From the NCBI GenBank assembly GCA_023445445.1, contig JAEXLD010000118.1, positions 69,451-133,450 of the forward strand: DNA of 64,000 nt. Direction: 5' to 3'. The notes under the pieces are model-generated. The model was not told the DNA's origin. It made no database searches and saw only the letters and a program-made list of their open reading frames with translations. Both the position numbers and the translations under genes were made by a program. Shown here one piece after another: positions 16,327 to 23,326 of the stretch (positions are counted from its first letter, which is position 1; each line of letters begins with the position of its first letter). This DNA is from Bacillota bacterium (lineage in GTDB: Bacteria > Bacillota > Clostridia > Clostridiales > Clostridiaceae).

Positions 16327-16340
16327 AGAAGGTGAAATAA

Positions 16341-16451
16341 ATGATAGAAAAGTTTTATAAATGGCTTACAGGAAGATGTTGGCATAAGTGGTCGTTAGAA
16401 AATGGTAGTGCAAGTTTTTATTATTGTATGAAATGTGGAAAGAGAAAGTAG
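16341..16451 (+). CDS. Very small zinc-motif protein (36 aa)
   Basis: A 36-codon frame, MIEKFYKWLTGRCWHKW then YYCMKCGKRK: a CxH plus CxxC arrangement able to bind one zinc. AAGGTG upstream. Its stop overlaps the region giving the next gene's GAGGTG. Confidence 0.45.
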   Translation: MIEKFYKWLTGRCWHKWSLENGSASFYYCMKCGKRK

Positions 16452-16462
16452 AGGTGAATTTT

Positions 16463-16714
16463 ATGAATATGGATATAATTTATGTAGTTTATTTTGATGG
16501 AGAAATGTATAAAGATAGAGGTAGAAAATCAACTTATTTAAAGTTGGGAAATGCAAAGCAAATAGTTAGTTCGGATTCCAAATATATAGCTCAATGTATG
16601 TGCGAAAATGAGAAAATTGATTGGTATGATTTAGACAAAAAACAAAGGGAAGAATGGGTAGATAAGGCTAAACAAAGATTTGAAATTAAAGAATTTGTAG
16701 AGAGGGTGAAGTAA
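16463..16714 (+). CDS. Hypothetical protein (83 aa)
   Basis: MNMDIIYVVYFDGEMYKDRGRKS starts a protein with a beta-rich N-terminus and helical charged C-terminus. GAGGTG upstream favours ATG 16463 over the in-frame 16424. The stop is immediately followed by the next ATG. Function unknown. Confidence 0.55.
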   Translation: MNMDIIYVVYFDGEMYKDRGRKSTYLKLGNAKQIVSSDSKYIAQCMCENEKIDWYDLDKKQREEWVDKAKQRFEIKEFVERVK

Positions 16715-16978
16715 ATGATTTTAAAAATACATTTAATAATATCAATATTAGCATATATATTCTTTTGGTTAACTATGCAAAGAATGATTGGAGCATATAT
16801 AAAAGTGAATAAAGATAAGGAATTAAAAAATAAAAGTATTGGATTTATAAACCACATAAGATTAACCATTATAATTTTAATTCCATTGCTAAATATAATG
16901 ATGTTTTTAATTTATGCTAATATGTTTTGTTTTAAAGATGATGATGAATTACTAGAAATACTTTCAAAAAATTTATAA
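16715..16978 (+). CDS. Small two-span membrane protein (87 aa)
   Basis: Two hydrophobic spans (IHLIISILAYIFFWLTM and IRLTIIILIPLLNIMMFLIYANMF) separated by a charged loop. Starts directly after the preceding stop with GAGAGGG upstream, so it is probably coupled. Role unknown. Confidence 0.6.
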   Translation: MILKIHLIISILAYIFFWLTMQRMIGAYIKVNKDKELKNKSIGFINHIRLTIIILIPLLNIMMFLIYANMFCFKDDDELLEILSKNL

Positions 16979-17013
16979 AATTCGTGATTTAATAATTAAT
17001 TCAAGGAGGAATT

Positions 17014-17487
17014 ATGAGAAGAAAAATAATGGCATTAGTAACTAATAAAAATATTAAAGAAGGAGAAGTATATATTTCTCGCCACCATAATAAAGATAAC
17101 GATACCGAAATGATAAGGCTTGGAAGTATGGATAGTCCCCAATACATATATGAACCTACATCTAATTTTAAAGAACTACCAAGAGATGTAGAGTTTTATG
17201 AATTTGGAAATAACGATTATTATTTGTTAGCACTAGTTGATAGATTAGAAAGTAATAAAAGAAAAAAGGCAATGGAGATATATTGGGAACATATAGGCGA
17301 TGGGGACTTTGATAATTTTGATTCATTCTATTGTCAAAGTGGAATTTACCCTATAGAAATAACAGAGGAGACAGCATTGCTAAAATGGTATAGTGTAAAT
17401 AAAAAGGAAACTGTAGAAAAAGCTCATAGAGAATTTTATATAAACTTAGAGGATGATGCATTGCTAATAGATGGAGACTTACTATAA
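17014..17487 (+). CDS. Hypothetical protein (157 aa)
   Basis: A mixed alpha/beta acidic protein with no motif I recognise. GGAGG precedes the ATG, and a variant of the junction motif (16991) precedes that. It is followed 12 bases later by the SLOG-type gene. Confidence 0.6.
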   Translation: MRRKIMALVTNKNIKEGEVYISRHHNKDNDTEMIRLGSMDSPQYIYEPTSNFKELPRDVEFYEFGNNDYYLLALVDRLESNKRKKAMEIYWEHIGDGDFDNFDSFYCQSGIYPIEITEETALLKWYSVNKKETVEKAHREFYINLEDDALLIDGDLL

Positions 17488-17499
17488 AGGAGTGATTTA

Positions 17500-17889
17500 A
17501 TGAGAATTATAATAGCAGGTTCAAGAGATTTTAATGATTATAATAAACTTAAATCTGAAACGTTAAGAATAGTCAAGGAATTGAATTTCAAAGATTATAA
17601 TACAAAAAGAGAAAATGTAGAAATAATTAGTGGTACTGCAAGAGGAGCTGACCAATTAGGTGAAAGATTTGCTAAAGAATACAAATTAAACTTGGTTAAG
17701 TTTCCTGCCAATTGGGATAGCTTCGGAAAGCGAGCTGGTTATTTAAGAAATGCCGAAATGAGTAAATATGCTAAACAAGATGCAGAATTAGGTGTATTGA
17801 TAGCGTTTTGGAATGGGAGTAAAGGAACTAAACATATGATAGATTTAGCGACCAAAGATGGTTTGAAAGTTTATGTTGTGAAATTTTAA
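17500..17889 (+). CDS. YspA/cpYpsA-related SLOG-family protein (DUF2493)
   Basis: A 129-residue Rossmann-like protein. IIIAGSRDFNDY at the N-terminus, IISGTARGADQLGERFA (residues 47-63) and KRAGYLRNAEMSKYA match the YspA/DUF2493 pattern. SLOG proteins bind nucleotide-derived ligands; YspA relatives are suggested to act on NAD- or ADP-ribose-type molecules, and their phage role is not settled. AAGGAGTG upstream. Confidence 0.85.
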   Translation: MRIIIAGSRDFNDYNKLKSETLRIVKELNFKDYNTKRENVEIISGTARGADQLGERFAKEYKLNLVKFPANWDSFGKRAGYLRNAEMSKYAKQDAELGVLIAFWNGSKGTKHMIDLATKDGLKVYVVKF

Positions 17890-17907
17890 AGGGGGATGAT
17901 CTTAAAT

Positions 17908-18288
17908 ATGAAAGATATAATAATAGATAATAAATACATGAAACAAGTTAGATTAGTTGATGGTGTGTTAATAAACACATACAAATGTGAGTTTGGGTAT
18001 GATGTGAGTTCTTGTATCAAAAGACCTAGAAAACAACTTGATAAAATAGAAGATTGCTTTTATAGTACAAAAGAAGTTCTAATAGATACATAGAAAAGTA
18101 AAGAGTATCCAGTAGGTACTATATTATATAAATCATACGCATCATATTATCCAATACTGAAAATAAACGATAAGAAAGATTGGGATTGGGAAATTAAAAC
18201 TACCGGAAATGCCTTTAGGGGGAACACTGAATCATTTAGATATTTATTGGACTCAATATCAAATTTTATTGAATCAGAAACTATATAA
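17908..18288 (+). pseudogene. Hypothetical gene split by an in-frame TAG
   Basis: ATG 17908 (GGGGG upstream; ATG 17896 is possible but abuts it) opens a frame that stops at TAG 18091-18093 after 61 codons. The same frame then stays open for another 64 codons to TAA 18286-18288, with ordinary-looking protein sequence (EYPVGTILYKSYASYYPILK...) and no in-frame ATG or good ribosome binding site of its own. The simplest reading is one gene of about 126 codons broken by a nonsense change. Programmed readthrough, host suppression or a sequencing error are alternatives. Function unknown. Confidence 0.55.
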
Positions 18289-18331
18289 AATGTGGATTTT
18301 AATAATTAATTAGATAAGGAGATAAACAGCC

Positions 18332-18499
18332 GTGAATAGAAATTTAACTTTATGTAAAATAGACATTGAAGAAGATTCTAATTGTAAAAACTGTTGTAAA
18401 GAATGTAATAGTAAATGTGAACAACAATGCATTTTCGATAAAAGAAGTGTTAAATGTGATAACCAAATTATAAACAAGGAGATTGAAAATGAAACTTAA
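18332..18499 (+). CDS. Cys-rich small protein (55 aa), GTG start
   Basis: AAGGAG lies ten bases before GTG 18332. Nine cysteines are clustered (CKNCCKECNSKCEQQC). Probably metal-binding. It overlaps the next gene by 11 bases. Confidence 0.5.
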   Translation: MNRNLTLCKIDIEEDSNCKNCCKECNSKCEQQCIFDKRSVKCDNQIINKEIENET

Positions 18500-18644
18500 A
18501 GCTATAACAAATTTAAGAGAATTTATATTTGATACTAATGATATTAAAGCAACAAATAGAGGATGTAAGGGCTTTAGTATTTTAAAATTAGCTAAGACTC
18601 AATTAAGTAAAGGTGAGAATCTATTAAAATTAGAAGAAATTTAA
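18489..18644 (+). CDS. Small basic protein (51 aa)
   Basis: ATG 18489 lies inside the previous gene's end with AAGGAG upstream. A 51-residue Lys-rich protein (FSILKLAKTQLSKGENLLKL). Function unknown. Confidence 0.5.
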   Translation: MKLKAITNLREFIFDTNDIKATNRGCKGFSILKLAKTQLSKGENLLKLEEI

Positions 18645-18657
18645 AGGATATGATGTA

Positions 18658-19347
18658 ATGAAAAGAAAATCAATTAATAGGCTTATATTAACATTATCAA
18701 TTATACTAGGGATAACATCATTGTACACTATAAGAAAATACATAAATATAAAACAACAACAAAGAGTTATACCATTGTCTACAAAAGATGAAACTGATCT
18801 AATATCTAAAGAGGTAATAATTAAAAAACTAAATAATGAAAATCAAATGCTAGTGTTATCGGGTGAAGCAGAAGTAGAAGTTACATATTCAAATAAAGAT
18901 ATAGCTGAAGATGATGTTAATTTTAAATGGATTAAAGATTGGTTTTCTGAGATAAACAGTAAAGATTTAAAGATTAATGCTACTTATACATATCAATTCC
19001 ATTACGATTTAAAGGACTTAAACATAACAATAGTTAATAATAAACCCAGTATGAATCTTAGTAAGAATAGACTAAACTGTGAAGTTGAATTAGTAGAGAA
19101 TGAATCTATTTATGCTGACAGGGTGGGAGTATTTGAATCTCAGTTTACACCACAGGAAGTCAATTCTATTAATACAAGAACCAAAGCGATAGTATTAAAT
19201 AAAATACAGAGTGATGCAGAACTTAGAAACAAAGCTATGTCTAATGTGCAAAAGAACATAGAGGATTTATTAAAGATTGATTGTAGCTTTAATGTAGCAA
19301 AATATGATGTAGTTGAATATAATAATAAAATTTTATTTAATAATTAA
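18658..19347 (+). CDS. Membrane-anchored extracytoplasmic protein, DUF4230-like
   Basis: A 229-residue protein with an N-terminal anchor (residues 8-25), then an outside domain with paired strands (LVLSGEAEVEVTYSNKD...) and a helical end. The arrangement resembles DUF4230 proteins, but the match is from memory of the pattern only. It ends in NN with the stop inside a junction-motif copy that is also the upstream block of the next promoter. Function unknown. Confidence 0.6.
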   Translation: MKRKSINRLILTLSIILGITSLYTIRKYINIKQQQRVIPLSTKDETDLISKEVIIKKLNNENQMLVLSGEAEVEVTYSNKDIAEDDVNFKWIKDWFSEINSKDLKINATYTYQFHYDLKDLNITIVNNKPSMNLSKNRLNCEVELVENESIYADRVGVFESQFTPQEVNSINTRTKAIVLNKIQSDAELRNKAMSNVQKNIEDLLKIDCSFNVAKYDVVEYNNKILFNN

Positions 19348-19409
19348 TTAAAAACTATTTACAATATAAGAAAATGATGGTATTATTAATATAAGAACAG
19401 AAGTTCTTA
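19339..19409 (+). promoter_or_regulatory. Promoter with shared upstream block and 5' hairpin
   Basis: AATAATTAATTAAAAACT is followed by -35 TTTACA (19358-19363), a 17-bp spacer ending in TGG, and -10 TATTAT (19381-19386). The predicted transcript starts with a 7-bp hairpin TAAGAAC/GTTCTTA (19392-19409), which could stabilise the mRNA or be an operator. Same architecture as the promoters at 3958 and 13078. Confidence 0.75.
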
Positions 19410-19433
19410 AAAATAAGATGGTGGGTGGATAAT

Positions 19434-19658
19434 ATGAATATTGAAAAAATGAGTTATGAAGAGTTAAAGGCTTTTGCAAAAGAATTAATGAGAGAGAATG
19501 AGATATTAAGAGACAAAGATATTATATATTCGTCAGCACATGAAATTTTAAACTCTAAATCCTATGAAGAACAAGTAAGAGATATTGGAGATACAATTTA
19601 TCCTATTATAGAAAATGATTTTATAGATTATTATTGTTCAGACAATGAAAATATTTAA
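19434..19658 (+). CDS. Small coiled hypothetical protein (74 aa)
   Basis: MNIEKMSYEELKAFAKELMRENEIL starts an acidic helical protein; GGTGGAT precedes ATG 19434 (the GTG at 19425 is within the Shine-Dalgarno). First gene of the 19.35-kb unit, which also carries nucleotide-salvage genes. Function unknown. Confidence 0.55.
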   Translation: MNIEKMSYEELKAFAKELMRENEILRDKDIIYSSAHEILNSKSYEEQVRDIGDTIYPIIENDFIDYYCSDNENI

Positions 19659-19702
19659 TACATAATAATTAATTAAAAATATTATAATAAAGGAGAATGA
19701 TT

Positions 19703-20212
19703 ATGAATAAAAACAAAAAAATCTACATCGCAGGGAGTTTATTTTCTGAAGCTGAGGTTGCACAAAGAATAAAGGAGGGAGAGTTGTTAAAAAAAGTTGG
19801 GTTTGAAAATATATATAATCCTATACAAGCCCCATGCAATTCCAAGGAAGATTTGCCGACTGCTGAAGATATTTTCTGGGGAGACACAAAAGAAGTATTA
19901 GAATCAGAAATTGTAGTGATTGATATAAGTAACCCACTAGATGCAGGAGTTTTTTGTGAAACTGGGATAGCTTGGGCTTGTAATTACATCCATAGGTTAG
20001 CTAATGAAGGTAAGAATTTAGATGAAGTTTTAAACATAATGAAAGAAAAGATGGTAGTAGCACATCTATCTGATATAAGGAAATCGACATCACATAGATA
20101 TAATGGCAACCATATTCCAGTAGGATTTAATCAATTTGCAGTAGCCTGTATTGAAGATGTTGGTGTTATAAAAGACAGTTTCAATGAAGTATTAGAAGAG
20201 TTAAATGATTAA
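19703..20212 (+). CDS. Nucleoside 2-deoxyribosyltransferase
   Basis: A 169-residue protein that exchanges or removes bases from 2'-deoxynucleosides. IYIAGSLFSEAE (residues 7-18) is the family's opening. VIDISNPLDAGVFCETGIAWA carries Asp80 and the probable nucleophile Glu86. AGGAG is seven bases before ATG 19703. It sits in the same unit as the 5'-nucleotidase and thymidine kinase, consistent with deoxynucleoside recycling from host DNA. Confidence 0.85.
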   Translation: MNKNKKIYIAGSLFSEAEVAQRIKEGELLKKVGFENIYNPIQAPCNSKEDLPTAEDIFWGDTKEVLESEIVVIDISNPLDAGVFCETGIAWACNYIHRLANEGKNLDEVLNIMKEKMVVAHLSDIRKSTSHRYNGNHIPVGFNQFAVACIEDVGVIKDSFNEVLEELND

Positions 20213-20246
20213 TTTGATTATATTACGAATTAGGAGGATTTAAGGA

Positions 20247-20573
20247 ATGAAAAAATTTAAATGTAGAGTAACTAGAGTAGATGAATATGAAATAGAAATT
20301 GACGAAGAAAGAATAAATGAAGAATGGATGAAGGATTTCCGTTCATATATGTATAAATTTCATGATTATGAAGAGCATGCAGAACATTTAGCTCAACTAA
20401 GAGCAAGACAAGGGGAAGGTTTTTATGAAGGATATGGATATGTAAGTGTTAATGGCGAAAGACCTTTAGCTGTAAGATTAAGCGAACTAAATGAAAGTAG
20501 CTATGAATCTGGAATAAATATAAATGTAATAAGTGAAGATGAAGAGTGTGAAGTTGAAATAGAAGAAATTTAA
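20247..20573 (+). CDS. Acidic hypothetical phage protein (108 aa)
   Basis: MKKFKCRVTRVDEYEIEIDEE begins a 108-residue acidic protein with a middle segment EEHAEHLAQLRARQGEGFYEGYGYVSVNG. I associate the type with clostridial phages but know no function. AGGAGG upstream; ATTACGAAT lies at 20222. Confidence 0.65.
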   Translation: MKKFKCRVTRVDEYEIEIDEERINEEWMKDFRSYMYKFHDYEEHAEHLAQLRARQGEGFYEGYGYVSVNGERPLAVRLSELNESSYESGININVISEDEECEVEIEEI

Positions 20574-20628
20574 TGAATCATTCAGAGCGTATATTGTAAT
20601 TATTACACATTAAAAGGAGGTAGAGTTT

Positions 20629-21084
20629 ATGGGTATTTTAAATAAGTATAATCTGCATTATGGAAATGAAAGAGATACAGTCATCAGTATAAATGAGCTT
20701 AAAAGTGTATCTAATAAAGAAAAACGATATGATTTCTTTGAATTAAGAAATATTGTAGAACACTCATTGGGATTCAATGTCAGAGGATGTGAAAATAATC
20801 TTGTAAAACTAGGCTTTAACATTCCAAAAGATACATCTATAGTTGGAATAGATAGATATAAATATTGCGACTATTGGCATTATCAATTAAACGCAGTATT
20901 TAGAAGAGCGGTTCACAATGACAGTGCTAATTCTATATATGTAGGTACAAAAAGAGGAATTTCTTATAAGAAAGTTAAAATTAAGCCTAACGAATGGCAG
21001 AAAATGATATTAGAAAAATGGAATGAATTGCTATATCCTTTGGCTGACAAAAATGGATGGATTAAAGTGGTAATTTGGTGGTAA
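20629..21084 (+). CDS. Hypothetical protein (151 aa)
   Basis: A 151-residue alpha/beta protein rich in aromatics (YCDYWHYQLNAVFRR; ends WIKVVIWW). AAAAGGAGG upstream. No family recognised. Confidence 0.6.
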   Translation: MGILNKYNLHYGNERDTVISINELKSVSNKEKRYDFFELRNIVEHSLGFNVRGCENNLVKLGFNIPKDTSIVGIDRYKYCDYWHYQLNAVFRRAVHNDSANSIYVGTKRGISYKKVKIKPNEWQKMILEKWNELLYPLADKNGWIKVVIWW

Positions 21085-21158
21085 ATTTGATAGTTCATAT
21101 TTCTAATACTAACTATACCTATAAAAATAATGCGAAATAACCACATTCAGAGATACAA

Positions 21159-21196
21159 GTTTATGATAGGTTGGGTCTATTTTTACACTCATAAAC
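21159..21196 (+). repeat. Inverted repeat in a 188-bp gene gap
   Basis: GTTTATG (21159-21165) pairs with CATAAAC (21190-21196), with a smaller ATAG/CTAT stem inside followed by TTTTT. It could end transcription weakly or be a regulatory site. The surrounding gap (21085-21272) has no convincing gene; a 26-codon frame at 21130 lacks a ribosome binding site. Confidence 0.35.
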
Positions 21197-21272
21197 ACCA
21201 TAAATGTTAAATATCAAATAAGATTGATACGTAATTCAGAAATAAGAATAAATTAGAGGAGGAAATAAAAAT

Positions 21273-21557
21273 ATGAATTTAGCAACATTATTTAGTACAT
21301 TTCAATTAGTAGGAGGTGTAGTTCTGTTTATATCGTATTTACCGATGATTAAATTGCTACACACTACAAAATCAGCTAAAAATCAAAGTATTAGTTTTTG
21401 GATCATATTAGATGTAGGAATGGTTTTATTTGAGTTAAATGCTCTATATTTAGCAATTACACTAGGACAACTATCATATGCAATAAGCCAATCATTAAAT
21501 TTATTATGCGGTATTATTGTATTAATTCAATTATTAATTTATAGAAAGAATGATTAG
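21273..21557 (+). CDS. PQ-loop (SemiSWEET-like) membrane protein
   Basis: 94 residues with three membrane spans, the size of a bacterial SemiSWEET half-transporter. The first span ends in SYLPMIKLLHTTKSAKNQSISFW, matching the PQ-loop motif region with a conserved proline. SemiSWEETs dimerise to carry small sugars or similar solutes. The phage substrate is unknown. GGAGG upstream; it overlaps the nucleotidase ribosome binding site. Confidence 0.8.
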   Translation: MNLATLFSTFQLVGGVVLFISYLPMIKLLHTTKSAKNQSISFWIILDVGMVLFELNALYLAITLGQLSYAISQSLNLLCGIIVLIQLLIYRKND

Positions 21558-21567
21558 GAGTAAGTGG

Positions 21568-22152
21568 ATGAAGAAATTAAAATTATTTATAGATATGGAT
21601 GAGTGTATTTTCGACCTTTCAGATGCTATAAGATTAAGAGTAAACAAAGACTTTAACAAAAATTATCCGAAGGGATTCAATAAATCTTATTGGTGGTCAG
21701 ATTATGAAATACCAAAGAAATATTTTGAAAATTTACTAAATCAAAAAGGATTATTTTTAGATTTGCAACCATATGAATGTGCAATAGAAACATTAACTAA
21801 ACTACATGAAGAAGGTTATGATATACATATTCTAACTTGCCCACAGTACAATGAAACGTGTTTCATAGAAAAAGTATTGTCGGTTAAAAAATACTTACCA
21901 TTCATAAATATAGAAACTAATTTTCATACAAGTGGCAATAAAGGTTTGTTTGCTAAAGAGAATAGAATATTAGTTGATGATAATCCAATTTACATAAACC
22001 AATTTAGAGGCAATGGTGGCTATGCGATAGTATTCAATCAACCTTGGAATAAAAAATGTAATGATGCTAGGGCGTTTAATTGGAATGAAGTATATGATTA
22101 TATAAAATTGTATGAGGAAGTTTATAATTTTAATAAAAAGGAGAGAGAATAA
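21568..22152 (+). CDS. 5'(3')-deoxyribonucleotidase-type HAD phosphatase
   Basis: About 194 residues. The HAD motif I DMDEC (Asp9 nucleophile, Asp11) begins the protein, HILTCPQ gives the motif II threonine, and ILVDDNP gives the acidic motif IV. The family dephosphorylates deoxynucleoside monophosphates. AGGAGTAAGTGG precedes ATG 21568, which I prefer to 21550. Its TAA overlaps the thymidine kinase ATG by one base. Confidence 0.8.
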   Translation: MKKLKLFIDMDECIFDLSDAIRLRVNKDFNKNYPKGFNKSYWWSDYEIPKKYFENLLNQKGLFLDLQPYECAIETLTKLHEEGYDIHILTCPQYNETCFIEKVLSVKKYLPFINIETNFHTSGNKGLFAKENRILVDDNPIYINQFRGNGGYAIVFNQPWNKKCNDARAFNWNEVYDYIKLYEEVYNFNKKERE

Positions 22153-22772
22153 TGTCTGCAAAATTATATTTCAGGTATGGAGCTATGGGAAGTTCAAAAA
22201 CAGCAAATCTTCTTATGGTAGCACATAACTACGAGTCACAAGGTAAAAAAGTGCTATTGATAAAACCAAGTTTGGATACAAGATCAGAAACACAAAAAAT
22301 AGAAAGTAGGACAGGGTTATGTGCAGAATGTATAGACATAGACAATACTTCTAATATACGAAATATATTTTTAACATTAGTCAATACAAATAATTTTGAA
22401 TATCACGCAATATTGGTAGATGAAGCACAATTTCTAACAAAATATCAAGTAAAACAGTTAGCCAAAATGGTTGATACATATAACATTCCAGTAATTGCAT
22501 ATGGACTGAAAAACTCATATATTGATGGTGAATTATTTGAAGGTAGTCAAGCTTTGTTATATTATTCAAATAAGATAGAAGAAATTAAAACCGTTTGCTC
22601 ATGTCCTGAATGTAATTCTAAGGCTACAATGAATCTTAGGATATTAAATGGTGAAGCAGTATATAACGGAGAAATGATTAATTGTGGAGATACCAAGCCA
22701 ACAAGCGATTATTATATGCCAGTATGTAGAAAACATTATTACAATCCAATAGGTTCTTATAATCTTAAATAA
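22152..22772 (+). CDS. tdk: Thymidine kinase (type II, bacterial/viral)
   Basis: A 206-residue kinase converting thymidine to TMP. The P-loop is GAMGSSKT (residues 10-17), Walker B and the catalytic Glu are VDEAQF (Glu91), and a C-terminal zinc site uses CSCPEC and later cysteines. Length is normal. Last gene of the plus-strand block, translationally coupled to the nucleotidase. Confidence 0.95.
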   Translation: MSAKLYFRYGAMGSSKTANLLMVAHNYESQGKKVLLIKPSLDTRSETQKIESRTGLCAECIDIDNTSNIRNIFLTLVNTNNFEYHAILVDEAQFLTKYQVKQLAKMVDTYNIPVIAYGLKNSYIDGELFEGSQALLYYSNKIEEIKTVCSCPECNSKATMNLRILNGEAVYNGEMINCGDTKPTSDYYMPVCRKHYYNPIGSYNLK

Positions 22773-22821
22773 GTTACTCGTAAATGATATAGATATTATA
22801 ATTAATTAAACTATATCAAAA

Positions 22822-22873
22822 TTACTTCTGAAACATATCGCATATCATAATTAGTTTCTAGTAAGTGTTTTTA
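22822..22873 (+). terminator. Terminator for the plus-strand block
   Basis: TTACT-TCT-GAAAC (22822-22834) pairs with GTTTC-T-AGTAA (22854-22864), a stem interrupted by a small internal loop, followed by GTGTTTTTATG. It is about 50 bases after the thymidine kinase stop, where plus- and minus-strand transcription converge. Confidence 0.55.
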
Positions 22874-22874
22874 T

Positions 22875-22931
22875 GAAAAAAATAAAAAAAATAGGGGATA
22901 TACACTCAAATTAATGAATATATATCCCCTA
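22875..22931 (-). terminator. Strong minus-strand terminator
   Basis: An 11-bp stem TAGGGGATATA (22892-22902) and TATATCCCCTA (22921-22931). On the minus strand it is followed by a T-rich tract complementary to 22875-22891. It ends transcription coming from the structural block and its 51-codon last gene. Confidence 0.8.
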
Positions 22932-22979
22932 AATTAAAAATGATAATTTACATATACTAATAGATTTAATACAGAAAGG

Positions 22980-23015
22980 AGTGAGTTTTACGTGTAGGTG
23001 ACTCACTTTTCTTTT
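22980..23015. terminator. Hairpin at the convergent junction
   Basis: AGTGAGT (22980-22986) pairs with ACTCACT (23001-23007) and is followed on the plus strand by TTTTCTTTT, so it can act as a back-up plus-strand terminator. On the minus strand it lies just after the 51-codon gene's stop. Confidence 0.5.
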
Positions 23016-23169
23016 ACCCAATTTTAGAATCCAGCTCTTCAAGTAAATCTAATAAGCATTTTCTATAGCCTTGAGAATAATTATATGTATTCTCGTTATA
23101 ATTGTCTATTTCATAACTTATTAATTTTTCTTGGAGTTGAGATTTAAATCTTTGTAGTATTAAATCCAT
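23014..23169 (-). CDS. Small helical protein (51 aa) with its own promoter
   Basis: MDLILQRFKSQLQEKLISYE opens a 51-codon frame with AAGGGGATGGG upstream. The protein is a predicted pair of amphipathic helices ending LLDLLEELDSKIG. It is the last minus-strand gene and has its own promoter with two palindromes, so it is probably regulated separately from the tail genes. Function unknown; a small regulator or host-takeover protein would fit. Confidence 0.55.
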   Translation of the reverse strand: MDLILQRFKSQLQEKLISYEIDNYNENTYNYSQGYRKCLLDLLEELDSKIG

Positions 23170-23184
23170 TTTCCCATCCCCTTT

Positions 23185-23229
23185 ATACTATATATAGTAT
23201 TTTTTATTATCAACATCTACAATATGTAG
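23185..23229 (-). promoter_or_regulatory. Promoter with two palindromic operator-like sites
   Basis: On the minus strand, TTGATA (23213-23208), a 17-bp spacer and TAGTAT (23190-23185). The -10 lies in a perfect 16-bp palindrome ATACTATATATAGTAT (23185-23200); a second palindrome CTACAATATGTAG lies at 23217-23229 just upstream of the -35. A near-identical copy of the second site occurs at 28155-28167. Confidence 0.55.
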
Positions 23230-23326
23230 TATTGAAAACTTTTTAAAATAACAATTTTATCTATTTACTTTTATCATTAGACTATTATATAATTGATAAT
23301 ATTTTGTTATATTTTTACATCAATTA

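Noticed and set aside
21130..21210. 26-codon frame MRNNHIQRY... in the 21-kb gap
   Set aside because: No Shine-Dalgarno and no recognisable composition; the inverted repeat at 21159-21196 explains the structure better.
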